Of a stretch of 43,197 bases of DNA, positions 16,139 through 24,860 are shown in pieces. Both the position numbers and the translations under genes were made by a program. The stretch is from NCBI GenBank assembly GCA_002305755.1, contig DBQV01000033.1, positions 1-43,197 of the forward strand, in the 5' to 3' direction. Numbering within the stretch: the first letter of the stretch is position 1; every line of letters starts with the position of its first letter. The stretch comes from Christensenella sp. UBA1385 (GTDB lineage Bacteria; Bacillota; Clostridia; Christensenellales; Aristaeellaceae). A model generated the notes under the pieces. It was not told where the DNA came from, ran no database searches, and worked only from the letters and a program-made list of their open reading frames with translations.

Positions 16139-16975
16139 TCAGCGCCCCCTCTTCATTTGCAGATAGTCGTTGTAGCCGGTAATCAGCAGGAACAGGCCGA
16201 TGAACAGCAGCACGGTGGCGACGATCGGCGAGCCGATCCAGAACCATTGGCCGGCGAAAATGGCGTTGCGGTCGCGCGCCCACTGGATCATGTTGCCAAG
16301 CGAGAGCAAATTGCCGGGCGAAAGGCCCAGCACCGCCAGGGAGGACTCCGAGGCGATGGCGTTCAGCGTGGCGTTCATGAAATTGGACAGCGACCAGGTG
16401 AGCGCGTAGGGCAGGATCTCGGTGACGACCACCTGCATGGTGCCCTCGCCTGAGAACCAGGCGGTCTGGATAAAATCCCGCTCCTTGATGGACAGCGCCA
16501 TGGAGCGTATCTGGCGGCTTGGCCAGGCCCAGGCGAACATGGCCAGCACCAGCGCCAGCAGGATCACGGTGGAGCTGCCGCGCATCAGGGCCGTCATCAG
16601 CACCAGGATGGGCAGGGAGGGGATGACCACGAAGGTATCCGTGATGACCATCAGGATCCTGTCCGTCAGCCCGCCGGAGAAGCCGGCCACCAGCCCGACC
16701 AGAACGCCGGCGACCGTGCCGATGGTGGCGACGATCAGGCCGATGGAGAGCGAGTTATGGATGGCTTCCACCAGCAGCCAGAAGATATCCTGCCCAAGGC
16801 TGGTGGTGCCCAGGGGGTGCTCCCAGCTGGGGGCCAGCTTGCGCGGGTAGGTGTTGTTGAAAAAGGGGTCGGTGTGGGGGATATAGAACACCACAAACCC
16901 GATGATCAGAAAGATCAATGTGATGATCATGCCGGCTTTCAGCCGGCCGTTGGCGTTTTTCCAAAACTTTTTCAT
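16139..16975 (-). CDS. ABC transporter permease, DppC type
   Basis: This 278-residue inner-membrane subunit has an N-terminal membrane segment (about 12-32), then the family marker HPLGTTSLGQDIFW and about five further membrane helices. The ATPase-coupling loop is near SIKERDFIQTAWFSGEGTMQ (about 155-175). HPLGTxxLGxD is characteristic of DppC/OppC. It sits between the DppB-type permease (11 bases upstream) and the ATPases. Confidence 0.92.
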   Translation of the reverse strand: MKKFWKNANGRLKAGMIITLIFLIIGFVVFYIPHTDPFFNNTYPRKLAPSWEHPLGTTSLGQDIFWLLVEAIHNSLSIGLIVATIGTVAGVLVGLVAGFSGGLTDRILMVITDTFVVIPSLPILVLMTALMRGSSTVILLALVLAMFAWAWPSRQIRSMALSIKERDFIQTAWFSGEGTMQVVVTEILPYALTWSLSNFMNATLNAIASESSLAVLGLSPGNLLSLGNMIQWARDRNAIFAGQWFWIGSPIVATVLLFIGLFLLITGYNDYLQMKRGR

Positions 16976-16986
16976 GTCGGCACCCC

Positions 16987-17985
16987 TTAGCTGTAGCGGA
17001 TGCGCGGATCGATGAAGGGGTAAATCAGGTCCGCGATCAGGGTAGCGGTGGATATGGCGACGATGGAAATGGTGATGCAGCCGAGGATCATGTTATAGTC
17101 GGACTGCAAAATCGCCTTTTGAATCAGCGCGCCCACGCCGGGGTAGCTGAAAATAATCTCTGTCATGATGGCGCCGTTAAAGGCCCCGCCCAGACTCATG
17201 GCCAGCGCCGTGATCTGGGTGAGGATGGAGTTGCGCATCACATAGCTGGCGCCGATGCGCCGCTCGGCCAGGCCGCGGAAGCGCGCGTACTGCACAAAAT
17301 CCTCCTCCGCCGTGGCGGCCGAGAGCGATTTCATGGAAATGATCCACCAGCCCGTGCCTACCAGCAGCTGGGAGAGGGCGGGCAGGAAGGAGGCCCTGAA
17401 CAGCGAGCGCAGATAGGCCGCGGTGCCGCCCATGGCGTTGATGTTGGACTGCAGCGGGAACCAGCCCAGCAGGTAGGCAAAAACGATCTGCAAGATCAGC
17501 GCTACCAGGAAATAGGGCACAGGGTAGATGCAGATGGCGATGCCCTCCAGTATTTTGGAAGAGCGCTTGTTCTTGCGGAAGCCCGCCAGCAGGCCGATGG
17601 CGTTGCCGATGATCCAGGCCAGCAGCGTGCTGATCAGTGAAAGGAAAAGCGTATAGGGAAGATAGGTGGCGATGATCTCTCCGGCCGGGGTCGGAAAGCT
17701 CACCAGCGAGGGGCCGAAGTCAAAGTGCAGCAGGCCCCGCCACAGATAGGCGAGGTATTGCTCCCACAGCGAGCCCTCAAGGCCGAACTGCACGCGCAGC
17801 GACTTTCGCAGCGCGGCCATCTCCTGCGGGTCCATCTGGCCCGAACGGCTTTGGATCTGGCCGATCATGTTCTCCACGGGGTCCGTGGGGAACATGCGCG
17901 GTATGAAAAAAATAAAGGTGACGCCGATCAGTATGGTCAGCGCCCAGGTGACCAGACGCAGGCCGAAGTATTTGCGGAATTTCAT
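16987..17985 (-). CDS. ABC transporter permease, DppB type
   Basis: This is the first permease of the importer, 332 residues, with the usual DppB start: one membrane helix (LVTWALTILIGVTFIFFIPRM, about 9-29) then FPTDPVE and a periplasmic-type loop. Five more helices cover about residues 100-330. The coupling loop is near DFVQYARFRGLAERRIG, and the end FIDPRIRYS is standard. The ATG at 17985 was chosen over an upstream open frame (to 18051) because a gaaggggt ribosome site lies before it and the protein start then matches the family. Confidence 0.91.
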   Translation of the reverse strand: MKFRKYFGLRLVTWALTILIGVTFIFFIPRMFPTDPVENMIGQIQSRSGQMDPQEMAALRKSLRVQFGLEGSLWEQYLAYLWRGLLHFDFGPSLVSFPTPAGEIIATYLPYTLFLSLISTLLAWIIGNAIGLLAGFRKNKRSSKILEGIAICIYPVPYFLVALILQIVFAYLLGWFPLQSNINAMGGTAAYLRSLFRASFLPALSQLLVGTGWWIISMKSLSAATAEEDFVQYARFRGLAERRIGASYVMRNSILTQITALAMSLGGAFNGAIMTEIIFSYPGVGALIQKAILQSDYNMILGCITISIVAISTATLIADLIYPFIDPRIRYS

Positions 17986-18030
17986 AGGATACCCCTTCTT
18001 AGCGCCTTGCGCAGGAGTTGATAAAGCAAA

Positions 18031-18067
18031 GGGGGAGGCCCAAACCGGCACGGCCTGCGCCTCCCCC
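18031..18067 (-). terminator. Partial terminator between binding protein and permeases
   Basis: On the minus strand gggggaggc (18067-18059) pairs with gcctccccc (18039-18031), followed by TTTGCTTTAT. Such stems after a binding-protein gene usually let only part of the transcripts continue, giving more binding protein than permease. Confidence 0.65.
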
Positions 18068-18082
18068 GGGGATTACCAAGCC

Positions 18083-19972
18083 TTACTTGGCGGCAGGAGT
18101 GATTTCGGTGAGGATGTACTTAAAGCAGCTCCACCACCACCAGGGGCCGTTGTAGGGGTTCTCCGCGCTGGGGTAATTGGTCCAGTAGGTCGAGTTGGTG
18201 GGAACGAACTTCACGCCGGAGTGGAAGCCGATGAAGGGGATATCGTCGATGGCGATCTTCATGAATTCCATGCCCAGCTCGTAGCTCTTGGGATCGTCCG
18301 GGGAGATCTTGGCCAGCTCGTGGATGATCTCGGTGGCACGCGCGTTGTTCCAGCGGCAGGCCTGGCCGCTTCCGCGCTCGCCGACGGGCACGATCAGGTC
18401 GGCATCGTAGCCGTTGATGACGCTGTACAGGTCCTTGGTGATACCGCCGGTCGGCCAGTAGCCGCCGATCTCGTAGTTGCCCAGGGCGGCGTTGCTGTCC
18501 CAGGTAGCGGAGGATTCACTGACCAGGTTGCAGTCAAGGCCGAACTGCTTGAGCTGGTTGTAGGCGGAGATCAGGCCGCGGCCCGCCTGCGCCTCGGTGT
18601 TGGCCAGATAGCTCATGTTGATCTTGAAGGGCTCGCCCTCAAAGTACCACTTGCCGTCCTTCTTCTCGAGGCCGGCCTTGATCAGCAGCTTCTCGGCCGC
18701 TTCAGGATTGTAGGCGTAGCAGGCGATACCGAACATGTCTTCCAGAGCGGCTTCGTCGGTGGGGATGTCGCGGCCTTCGGCGCGCAGCTTGTCACCGATG
18801 CGCTTGGCATAGTCCATATCATAGGCCTTCGCGGTGGTGCCGTCGCCCAGATCGATCTCCAGGCTCGCCATATATTCCTTCAGGGGCTTCAGATACAGCT
18901 CCTGCATGGCGCTGGTGGCGGTCAGGATCGGGATGGGGCTCGCGCGGCCCACGCCGTCAAAGATGTCCATCGTGGTCTCGTCGAAGTTGAGCGCGAAGCT
19001 GATGGCCCAGCGGAAGTCCCTGTTATTGTAGGGGGCCTTGGCCATCATGAAGCTGATGCCCTTGGAGCAGGGGTCGTCGCTGGTGGCGTAGGGGAAGTCG
19101 GAATACCAGGCGGCGATGTTGGGGTTCTGCGCCTTCATGGTTTCCAGCACTTCGGGGGTCACTTCCACCATGATGTCCACCTGATTGCTGGTCATCATCA
19201 TCTGGCGGGTGCTGTCATCGCCCAGGGCCTTGACCAGCACGTACTTGGCCTGCGGCATCTTGCCGGTGACCACGCCCACGGAGCTGTACTGCCAGTCCTC
19301 GCGGCGCTCATAGAGCACCCAGTTGCCCAGCGGGTCGTAGGATTTGACCGTGTAGGGGCCGGCCACGACGGGCTCGGAATCCTTAAAGGTGGTCACGTCC
19401 TCTACCTTGGAGTAGATGTGCTCGGGCACCACGCGAAGGTCGTTGCCCCAGATGGTGACGCCAAAGCGCAGGGCCAGGCGGGGGAAGGGCTCGTTGGTGA
19501 CGATCTTGACGGTATAGTCGTCCACCTGCTCGATGGACTTGAACACCACGTTGTAGTAGGCGCTCGCGCCGATACCGGGGGTGTCCTTGATCATGTTCAT
19601 GGTGAACACGACATCCTTGGCCGTCAGGTCAACGCCGTCGGACCACTTGATGCCCTGGCGGATCTTGACGATGTGCTCGGTGAAATCCGCGTTGGACTCC
19701 GGGAAGCCGTCGGCGATCTCGCCGAATTGCTCACCCTTGACCGTGTCCATCTCCCACATCATGGCGCGGAGCAGCTGATGGTTGCCAAAGCCCATCGAGG
19801 TGCCCTGCATGTAGGGGTTGAACTGGCCGGGGGTGTCGGTCGGGATCTGGGTTTCCATGATGAGGGTCTCTCTTCTGGGAGTGCCGACTTCTGTCATTTC
19901 CTCCGCGAAGGCTGCGCCCATCAGCGATACCAGCATCGTGACGGCCAGCAGCAGGGACAAGAGTTTACGCAT
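18083..19972 (-). CDS. Extracellular solute-binding protein, family 5 (SBP_bac_5)
   Basis: This 629-residue protein captures the substrate for the importer encoded downstream. A signal peptide (KLLSLLLAVTMLVSLMGAAFA, about 3-23) is present without a lipobox cysteine, which is unusual for a monoderm where such proteins are normally lipid-anchored. Family 5 features include DFTEHIVKIRQGIKWSDGVDLTAKDVVFT (about 98-126) and a late DIPFIGFHSGVKFVP. The C-terminus has a run of tryptophans (GPWWWWSCF). The aaggagg ribosome site is strong. The gene is first in the operon, with a good promoter and a 5' leader hairpin. Oligosaccharide rather than peptide binding is an inference from the linked mannosidase. 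Confidence 0.9.
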   Translation of the reverse strand: MRKLLSLLLAVTMLVSLMGAAFAEEMTEVGTPRRETLIMETQIPTDTPGQFNPYMQGTSMGFGNHQLLRAMMWEMDTVKGEQFGEIADGFPESNADFTEHIVKIRQGIKWSDGVDLTAKDVVFTMNMIKDTPGIGASAYYNVVFKSIEQVDDYTVKIVTNEPFPRLALRFGVTIWGNDLRVVPEHIYSKVEDVTTFKDSEPVVAGPYTVKSYDPLGNWVLYERREDWQYSSVGVVTGKMPQAKYVLVKALGDDSTRQMMMTSNQVDIMVEVTPEVLETMKAQNPNIAAWYSDFPYATSDDPCSKGISFMMAKAPYNNRDFRWAISFALNFDETTMDIFDGVGRASPIPILTATSAMQELYLKPLKEYMASLEIDLGDGTTAKAYDMDYAKRIGDKLRAEGRDIPTDEAALEDMFGIACYAYNPEAAEKLLIKAGLEKKDGKWYFEGEPFKINMSYLANTEAQAGRGLISAYNQLKQFGLDCNLVSESSATWDSNAALGNYEIGGYWPTGGITKDLYSVINGYDADLIVPVGERGSGQACRWNNARATEIIHELAKISPDDPKSYELGMEFMKIAIDDIPFIGFHSGVKFVPTNSTYWTNYPSAENPYNGPWWWWSCFKYILTEITPAAK

Positions 19973-19999
19973 GTTCCTATCCTCCTTTTTTATCTTTAT

Positions 20000-20022
20000 C
20001 GCGCCGTTGCGTACACGGCGCG
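20000..20022 (-). promoter_or_regulatory. Leader hairpin of the transporter operon
   Basis: An 8-bp perfect inverted repeat, cgcgccgt/acggcgcg, lies in the 5' untranslated region about 30 bases before the start codon and downstream of the promoter. No U-tract follows. It could be an operator or an mRNA 5' stabiliser. Confidence 0.4.
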
Positions 20023-20068
20023 GTAAACGCTTGGAGCCAGGACCCTGAATGTAATCTTTGTGCGAATT

Positions 20069-20097
20069 ATCTTAGCACAGCGTCATGGCCTTTTCAA
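20069..20097 (-). promoter_or_regulatory. Promoter of the transporter-mannosidase operon
   Basis: On the minus strand TTGAAA (20097-20092) and TAAGAT (20074-20069) are 17 bases apart, with TGC directly before the -10. The transcript start would be about 90 bases before the binding-protein gene. Confidence 0.7.
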
Positions 20098-20218
20098 GCG
20101 TTTTTATCCCACCAAGAACAATTGACAAAGCGGAAAAAAGAACATCAAATAAGACATGTGTACAAGTTTTGGCCGCTTCTTCACACCGCGGAACTGAAAA
20201 TGCGGTCGGCGCGGCGGA

Positions 20219-20247
20219 TTGCAACCTTTTATATGCTATGCTATAAT
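20219..20247 (+). promoter_or_regulatory. Promoter of the phosphoesterase-ppk1 operon
   Basis: TTGCAA (20219-20224) and consensus TATAAT (20242-20247) are 17 bases apart, with TGC before the -10. It points away from the transporter promoter, about 120 bases distant. Confidence 0.85.
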
Positions 20248-20278
20248 TTTATATTGATTGCAGGAAAGGGGAAAGCGC

Positions 20279-21373
20279 GTGGCTGCGAGAAGAAGCGGGC
20301 TGTTGTTCGCACCGCGGAAGAAGAGGCACCCGGGCCGATGGGCCTCCGCCCTGCTTTTTTTGTTTGTGATCGGCATACTGCTGGGGCTGAACGCTGTCAA
20401 CAACAGCTATGTGCAGCTCATCCGCCAGCAGGTGAACGTAGCGGGCCTGCCGGCGTCACTGGATGGCTTTACCATACTGCATATCAGCGACCTGGACGGC
20501 ATCGAATTCGGGGACAGGCAGGGCAATCTCCACAGCCAGATCAGGCTGGAACGCTTTGACGCCGTTTGCCTGACGGGCGATCTGACCGGCAGCGGGGGCG
20601 ATGCCGCGGCGCTGCTGGATCTGCTTGACCGCCTGCCGCAGGATGTGCCCGTGTTCTTGGTGCCGGGCGATGAGGACCCCGAGCCCCTCAACGCCAGGGA
20701 TCCGGACAGGCCGCTGAAGGCGGATTACATCGCTCTGGCGGAGGAAAAGGGCGCCGTCTATCTGGACAGGCCCCATGCCGTGGAGCACGCTGGCAAAACG
20801 GTCTGGTTCAGCCCCGCCTCGCTGTACATGACCGACCTCAAGGCCGCCGCCTTCGCCCTTGGCGAGCGCAGGGACCAATTGAACGCTGCCGCGGCGGTAT
20901 CCGGGCTTACGGGCGAGGATCAGGCCGCGCTGCGCGCCGTCAACAGCCAGCTGGACGCTCTGCAGGCAACGGAGGAAGCGCGCAAGGCCATGAAGGAAGA
21001 CGACACCTATGTGCTGCTCAGTCACTTTCCGCTGGATTCGGAAGATGTGGCGGGCCTGCAGGAGGGCGACCGGCTGGAGAGGCATTCCATCAATTTCCCC
21101 GGCCGCGTCAGCTTGATACTGGCCGGGCATTGGAACAACGGCCAGTGGCGGCTGCCCTTGATCGGGCCGGTGTATCTGCCCTCTTCCGGCCGCGGTCTGG
21201 GCGACTGGATGCCCGGCAGACGGGAGCTGTCGGGCCTCAGCGCGGTGCACGGCATCCCACAGTACGTCAGCCCGGGGCTCGGCACTTCGGTGGCTTATCC
21301 CGGGTGGATGCCCATGCGGCTGTTCAACCGGCCGCAGATCACGCTGCTGACACTGACCGACAGCATCATCTGA
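20279..21373 (+). CDS. Membrane-anchored metallophosphoesterase-like protein with degraded metal site
   Basis: The 364-residue protein has one N-terminal membrane segment (about 23-42) and a calcineurin-type fold related to YkuE, shown by HGIPQYVSPGLGTS and RLFNRPQITLLTL near the end. The metal-binding motifs are altered: DxH reads SDLD (Asp71/Asp73), GNHD/E reads GDED (130-133) and GHxH reads GHWNN (283-287), while TGD (99-101) and SH (248-249) remain. It may be a pseudo-enzyme or use metal differently. The GTG start at 20279 follows aggaaagggg; a TTG at 20258 is the alternative. ppk1 follows after 6 bases, hinting at a role in polyphosphate or envelope phosphate metabolism. Confidence 0.8.
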   Translation: MAARRSGLLFAPRKKRHPGRWASALLFLFVIGILLGLNAVNNSYVQLIRQQVNVAGLPASLDGFTILHISDLDGIEFGDRQGNLHSQIRLERFDAVCLTGDLTGSGGDAAALLDLLDRLPQDVPVFLVPGDEDPEPLNARDPDRPLKADYIALAEEKGAVYLDRPHAVEHAGKTVWFSPASLYMTDLKAAAFALGERRDQLNAAAAVSGLTGEDQAALRAVNSQLDALQATEEARKAMKEDDTYVLLSHFPLDSEDVAGLQEGDRLERHSINFPGRVSLILAGHWNNGQWRLPLIGPVYLPSSGRGLGDWMPGRRELSGLSAVHGIPQYVSPGLGTSVAYPGWMPMRLFNRPQITLLTLTDSII

Positions 21374-21379
21374 GGGAGT

Positions 21380-23410
21380 ATGAAAGATCAGGGGCGTTAC
21401 ACAAACAGAGAGCTCAGCTGGCTGGCTTTCAACGGACGTGTGATGGAAGAGGCCGCCCGGGAGGACGTGCCGCTGCTTGAGAGGGCCAAGTTCCTGTCTA
21501 TCGTTTCCTCCAACCTGGATGAGTTTTTCATGGTGCGCGTCGGAAAGCTGGAGCGCAAGGCCGACAGCGGGCAGAGCCTCCCCGACCCGGCCGGCATGAC
21601 GCCGGACAGACAGCTGCGTGCCATCCGCCGCGCGTATGCGCGCCAGGTGGAGCGGCAGTATGAGCTGTATAACGAATCTCTGCTGCCGGAGCTGGCCCGG
21701 CAGGGAATCCGCATTTTGAGCGAGGGAGAGCTTGCGGACGACCAGCGCGGCTGGCTCTCGTCCTTCTTTGACGCGCGGGTGATGCCTGTGCTGACGCCGC
21801 GCGTGATCAATCCCGGCTACCCTTTCCCGCTGCTGGCGGCCAAACGGCTGTACATCGCGGTGCATCTGCAGTCCGACAGGGGCGGCGCGCCCCAGCTTTG
21901 CCTGGTGCCCGTGCCGGAAAAGCTGCCGAGGCTGGTCTTTCTTCCCGCCGCGCAGGGGCATGTGAACGCCATGCTGCTGGAGGACATCATCAACCTGCAT
22001 CTGGACAGGCTCTTTCCCTATCAGGAGCCGCTCGGGGCCATGCCGCTGCGCATTACGCGCAACACCGACTTTGTGATGGACATCGACCGCGCGGACAACA
22101 TGATCGTGGAGATGCGCAAATCGCTCAAGCGGCGCAGCTACGGCAAGATCGTGCGCGTGGAGTGGCCGAACAAGCCCGATGCCCGCATCGCGTCCCGCCT
22201 GCGCAAGGCGCTGGAAGCGGGCAGCGGGATCATCAGCGCGGTGGACGGGCCGCTGGATCTGCGCTTCCTCTTAAAGCAGCTGTATGCCGTGCCGGGCTTT
22301 GACCGCCTGCGCTACGAGCCCTTCACCCCGCGGATCAGCCCCCGCTTCGCGCCCGGCCAGTCCATCTTCCGCTGCATCCGCGGCGGCGACATCCTGCTGC
22401 ACCACCCCTATGACAGCTTTGAGCCCGTGCTGCGCTTCGTGCGCGAGGCGGCGGAGGATCCAAAGGTGCTGGCCATCAAGCAGACGCTCTACCGGGTGGA
22501 CGCCAAATCCAGCCTTGTGCCCTCGCTGGCCAAGGCGGCCCAGCTGGGCAAGCAGGTGACCGTGCTGGTGGAGGTGCGCGCCCGCTTTGACGAGGAAAAC
22601 AACATCAACTGGTGCAAGATACTGGAGGCAGCGGGCTGCCATGTGCTCTACGGGGTGCCGCTCTGGAAGACTCACTCCAAGATCACCATGGTGGTGCGGC
22701 GCGAGGCCGAGGGCCTGCGGCACTATCTGCACATCGGCACCGGCAACTACAATTCCGTCACCGCCGGGCAGTACACGGATATGGGCATACTGACCTGTGA
22801 CAGGCAGCTGGGGGAGGACGCGAGCGCCTTTTTCAACATACTGACAGGCTACAGCTACACCTACCCGATGAAGGAGCTGATCGCTTCGCCCTACGCCACC
22901 AAGCCGGAGTTCATCGAAAGGCTGCGCCAGGAGGCATCCAATGCCGCCATCGGCCTGCCCGCGCGCTTCCGGGCGAAGATGAACTCGCTGTCCGACCCTG
23001 AGATGATCGACGCCATCTACGAGGCGGCGGACGCGGGCGTCACGGTGCAGCTGCTGGTGAGGGGCATCTGCTGCCTGAAGACAGGCAGGCATGAGAACAT
23101 CGAGGTGCGCTCCATCGTGGGCCGCTTCCTCGAGCATTCGCGCATCTACATTTTTGAAAACGCTGGCAGCCCCAGATGCTTTATTTCTTCAGCCGATCTG
23201 ATGACCAGGAACCTTGATAAGCGGGTAGAATTGACTGCCCCGCTGAAGGACGAGGCCATCGCCGGCGAGGTGGCGGGCCTGTTTGACCGTATGTGGAGCG
23301 ACAACACCCACGCCTGGCGCCTCGGGAAGGACGGCGTGTACGAGCGCGTGGAGACGCAGCCGCCGGCCGTCGACATCCAGAAGGAACTGCTGCCGCCGAA
23401 AAACGCCTGA
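21380..23410 (+). CDS. ppk1: Polyphosphate kinase 1
   Basis: Ppk1 reversibly moves the ATP gamma-phosphate onto inorganic polyphosphate. The 676 residues carry the N domain (RYTNRELSWLAFNGRVMEEA, then SNLDEFFMVRVG), the head domain, and two PLD-like catalytic domains. The autophosphorylated histidine is in LWKTHSKITMV (His432), with the second in GRFLEHSRIYIFENAG (His586). HYLHIGTGNYNSVTAGQYTD and SSADLMTRNLDKRVE are further signatures. It is cotranscribed with the upstream phosphoesterase-like gene; a ppx exopolyphosphatase is absent nearby. cysS starts 43 bases after its stop codon. Confidence 0.96.
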   Translation: MKDQGRYTNRELSWLAFNGRVMEEAAREDVPLLERAKFLSIVSSNLDEFFMVRVGKLERKADSGQSLPDPAGMTPDRQLRAIRRAYARQVERQYELYNESLLPELARQGIRILSEGELADDQRGWLSSFFDARVMPVLTPRVINPGYPFPLLAAKRLYIAVHLQSDRGGAPQLCLVPVPEKLPRLVFLPAAQGHVNAMLLEDIINLHLDRLFPYQEPLGAMPLRITRNTDFVMDIDRADNMIVEMRKSLKRRSYGKIVRVEWPNKPDARIASRLRKALEAGSGIISAVDGPLDLRFLLKQLYAVPGFDRLRYEPFTPRISPRFAPGQSIFRCIRGGDILLHHPYDSFEPVLRFVREAAEDPKVLAIKQTLYRVDAKSSLVPSLAKAAQLGKQVTVLVEVRARFDEENNINWCKILEAAGCHVLYGVPLWKTHSKITMVVRREAEGLRHYLHIGTGNYNSVTAGQYTDMGILTCDRQLGEDASAFFNILTGYSYTYPMKELIASPYATKPEFIERLRQEASNAAIGLPARFRAKMNSLSDPEMIDAIYEAADAGVTVQLLVRGICCLKTGRHENIEVRSIVGRFLEHSRIYIFENAGSPRCFISSADLMTRNLDKRVELTAPLKDEAIAGEVAGLFDRMWSDNTHAWRLGKDGVYERVETQPPAVDIQKELLPPKNA

Positions 23411-23453
23411 CTATCAACACTGGCAAAGGACCATCAAGGAAAGAGGTAAGTAT

Positions 23454-24851
23454 ATGCGGATCTACAACAGCCAAAGCCGTAAAAAGGAAGAGTTTGTGCC
23501 GATCAGGCCGGGCGAGGTGAGCATTTATTCCTGCGGGCCTACGGTGTACGATTATTTTCACATCGGCAATGCGCGCCCCTTCATCGTGTTCGACGTGCTC
23601 AGGCGCTATCTGGAGTACAAGGGCTACAAGGTGACCTTTGTGCAGAATTTTACGGATATCGACGACAAGATGATCCGCCGCGCCAATGAGGAAGGCGTGA
23701 CGGTGAAGGAGCTGGGCGACCGCTTTATTGAAGAATATTACAAGGACGCCAAGGCCCTGGGCATCCGCCCGGCCACCGTGCATCCCAGGGCTACCGAGCA
23801 CATCCCCCAGATCATCGCCATGGTGCAGAAGCTGATTGACAAGGGCATCGCCTATGAGAGCAACGGCACAGTCTACTACCATACCGCCGCCTTTCCCGAA
23901 TACGGCAAGCTGAGCGGGCAGAACCTGGAGGATCTGGAGGACGGAGCGCGTGTGGACGTGGACGACGAAAAGAAGTCGCCCGCCGATTTCGCGCTGTGGA
24001 AGGCCGCCAAGCCCGGCGAGCCCTCCTGGGAGAGCCCCTGGGGGCTGGGCAGGCCCGGCTGGCACATCGAGTGCAGCGTGATGAGCACCGAGTACCTGGG
24101 CGACACGCTTGACATCCATTCCGGCGGGCACGATCTGATCTTCCCCCATCATGAGAACGAGATCGCGCAGTCCGAGGGCGCCACGGGTCATCCCTTCGTG
24201 CACTACTGGATGCACAACGGCTTCCTGAACATCGACAATGAGAAGATGTCCAAATCCCGCGGCAACTTCTTCACCGTGCGCGATATCCTCAGCCAGTTTG
24301 AGGCGGAGGACGTGCGCATGTTCACGCTGTCGGCGCAGTACCGAAGCCCGCTCAACTTCAGCCGCGACAGCGTGGAGCAGGCGCATGCCAGCCTGGTGCG
24401 CCTGTATACCGCGCGCGACAATCTGCTTTTCATCAAGGACAACGCGAAAGAAAAGGAGCTGTCGGAGGCTGACCGCGCCTTTATGCAGAAGGTCGACGAG
24501 GGCAAGCGGCGCTTTGAAGAGGGCATGGACGACGACCTGAACACCGCCGAGGCTGTGGCCGCCCTGTTTGACATCGTTTACGCCGCCAACACCATGGTAA
24601 GCGGCGAGACAGCCGCCCGGGCTGTCACCTACGCGCTGGACGCGCTGAAGCAGCTGAGCGACATCCTGGGCCTGCTCGCCAGGCAGCCCGGCGGGCTGCC
24701 CGAGGACGTGCAGCGCCTGGCGGCCGACCGCGTTCAGGCCAGAAAAGATAAGAACTGGAAGCTCTCCGACGAGCTGCGCGCCAGCATCACCTCCCTTGGC
24801 TACACGGTGGAGGATACCCCCGGCGGCCAGAAGATCACCAGGGCCATCTGA
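23454..24851 (+). CDS. cysS: Cysteinyl-tRNA synthetase
   Basis: CysRS attaches cysteine to tRNA-Cys. The 465-residue class I enzyme starts MRIYNSQSRKKEEFVPI; the first zinc cysteine is in YSCGPTVYD, the HIGH motif reads HIGN in YDYFHIGNARPFIVFDVL, GWHIECSVM supplies another zinc ligand, and the second class I motif KMSKSRGNFFTV lies at about 265. The DALR and anticodon-binding parts follow to VEDTPGGQKITRAI. The ATG at 23454 has an aagagg ribosome site; an open frame upstream overlaps ppk1 and was not used. Confidence 0.96.
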   Translation: MRIYNSQSRKKEEFVPIRPGEVSIYSCGPTVYDYFHIGNARPFIVFDVLRRYLEYKGYKVTFVQNFTDIDDKMIRRANEEGVTVKELGDRFIEEYYKDAKALGIRPATVHPRATEHIPQIIAMVQKLIDKGIAYESNGTVYYHTAAFPEYGKLSGQNLEDLEDGARVDVDDEKKSPADFALWKAAKPGEPSWESPWGLGRPGWHIECSVMSTEYLGDTLDIHSGGHDLIFPHHENEIAQSEGATGHPFVHYWMHNGFLNIDNEKMSKSRGNFFTVRDILSQFEAEDVRMFTLSAQYRSPLNFSRDSVEQAHASLVRLYTARDNLLFIKDNAKEKELSEADRAFMQKVDEGKRRFEEGMDDDLNTAEAVAALFDIVYAANTMVSGETAARAVTYALDALKQLSDILGLLARQPGGLPEDVQRLAADRVQARKDKNWKLSDELRASITSLGYTVEDTPGGQKITRAI

Positions 24852-24860
24852 CAGGAAGCC

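Noticed and set aside
17867..20026. A 719-codon open frame opposite the solute-binding protein and permease
   Set aside because: It spans two real genes and their terminator on the other strand; composition is typical of an antisense shadow.
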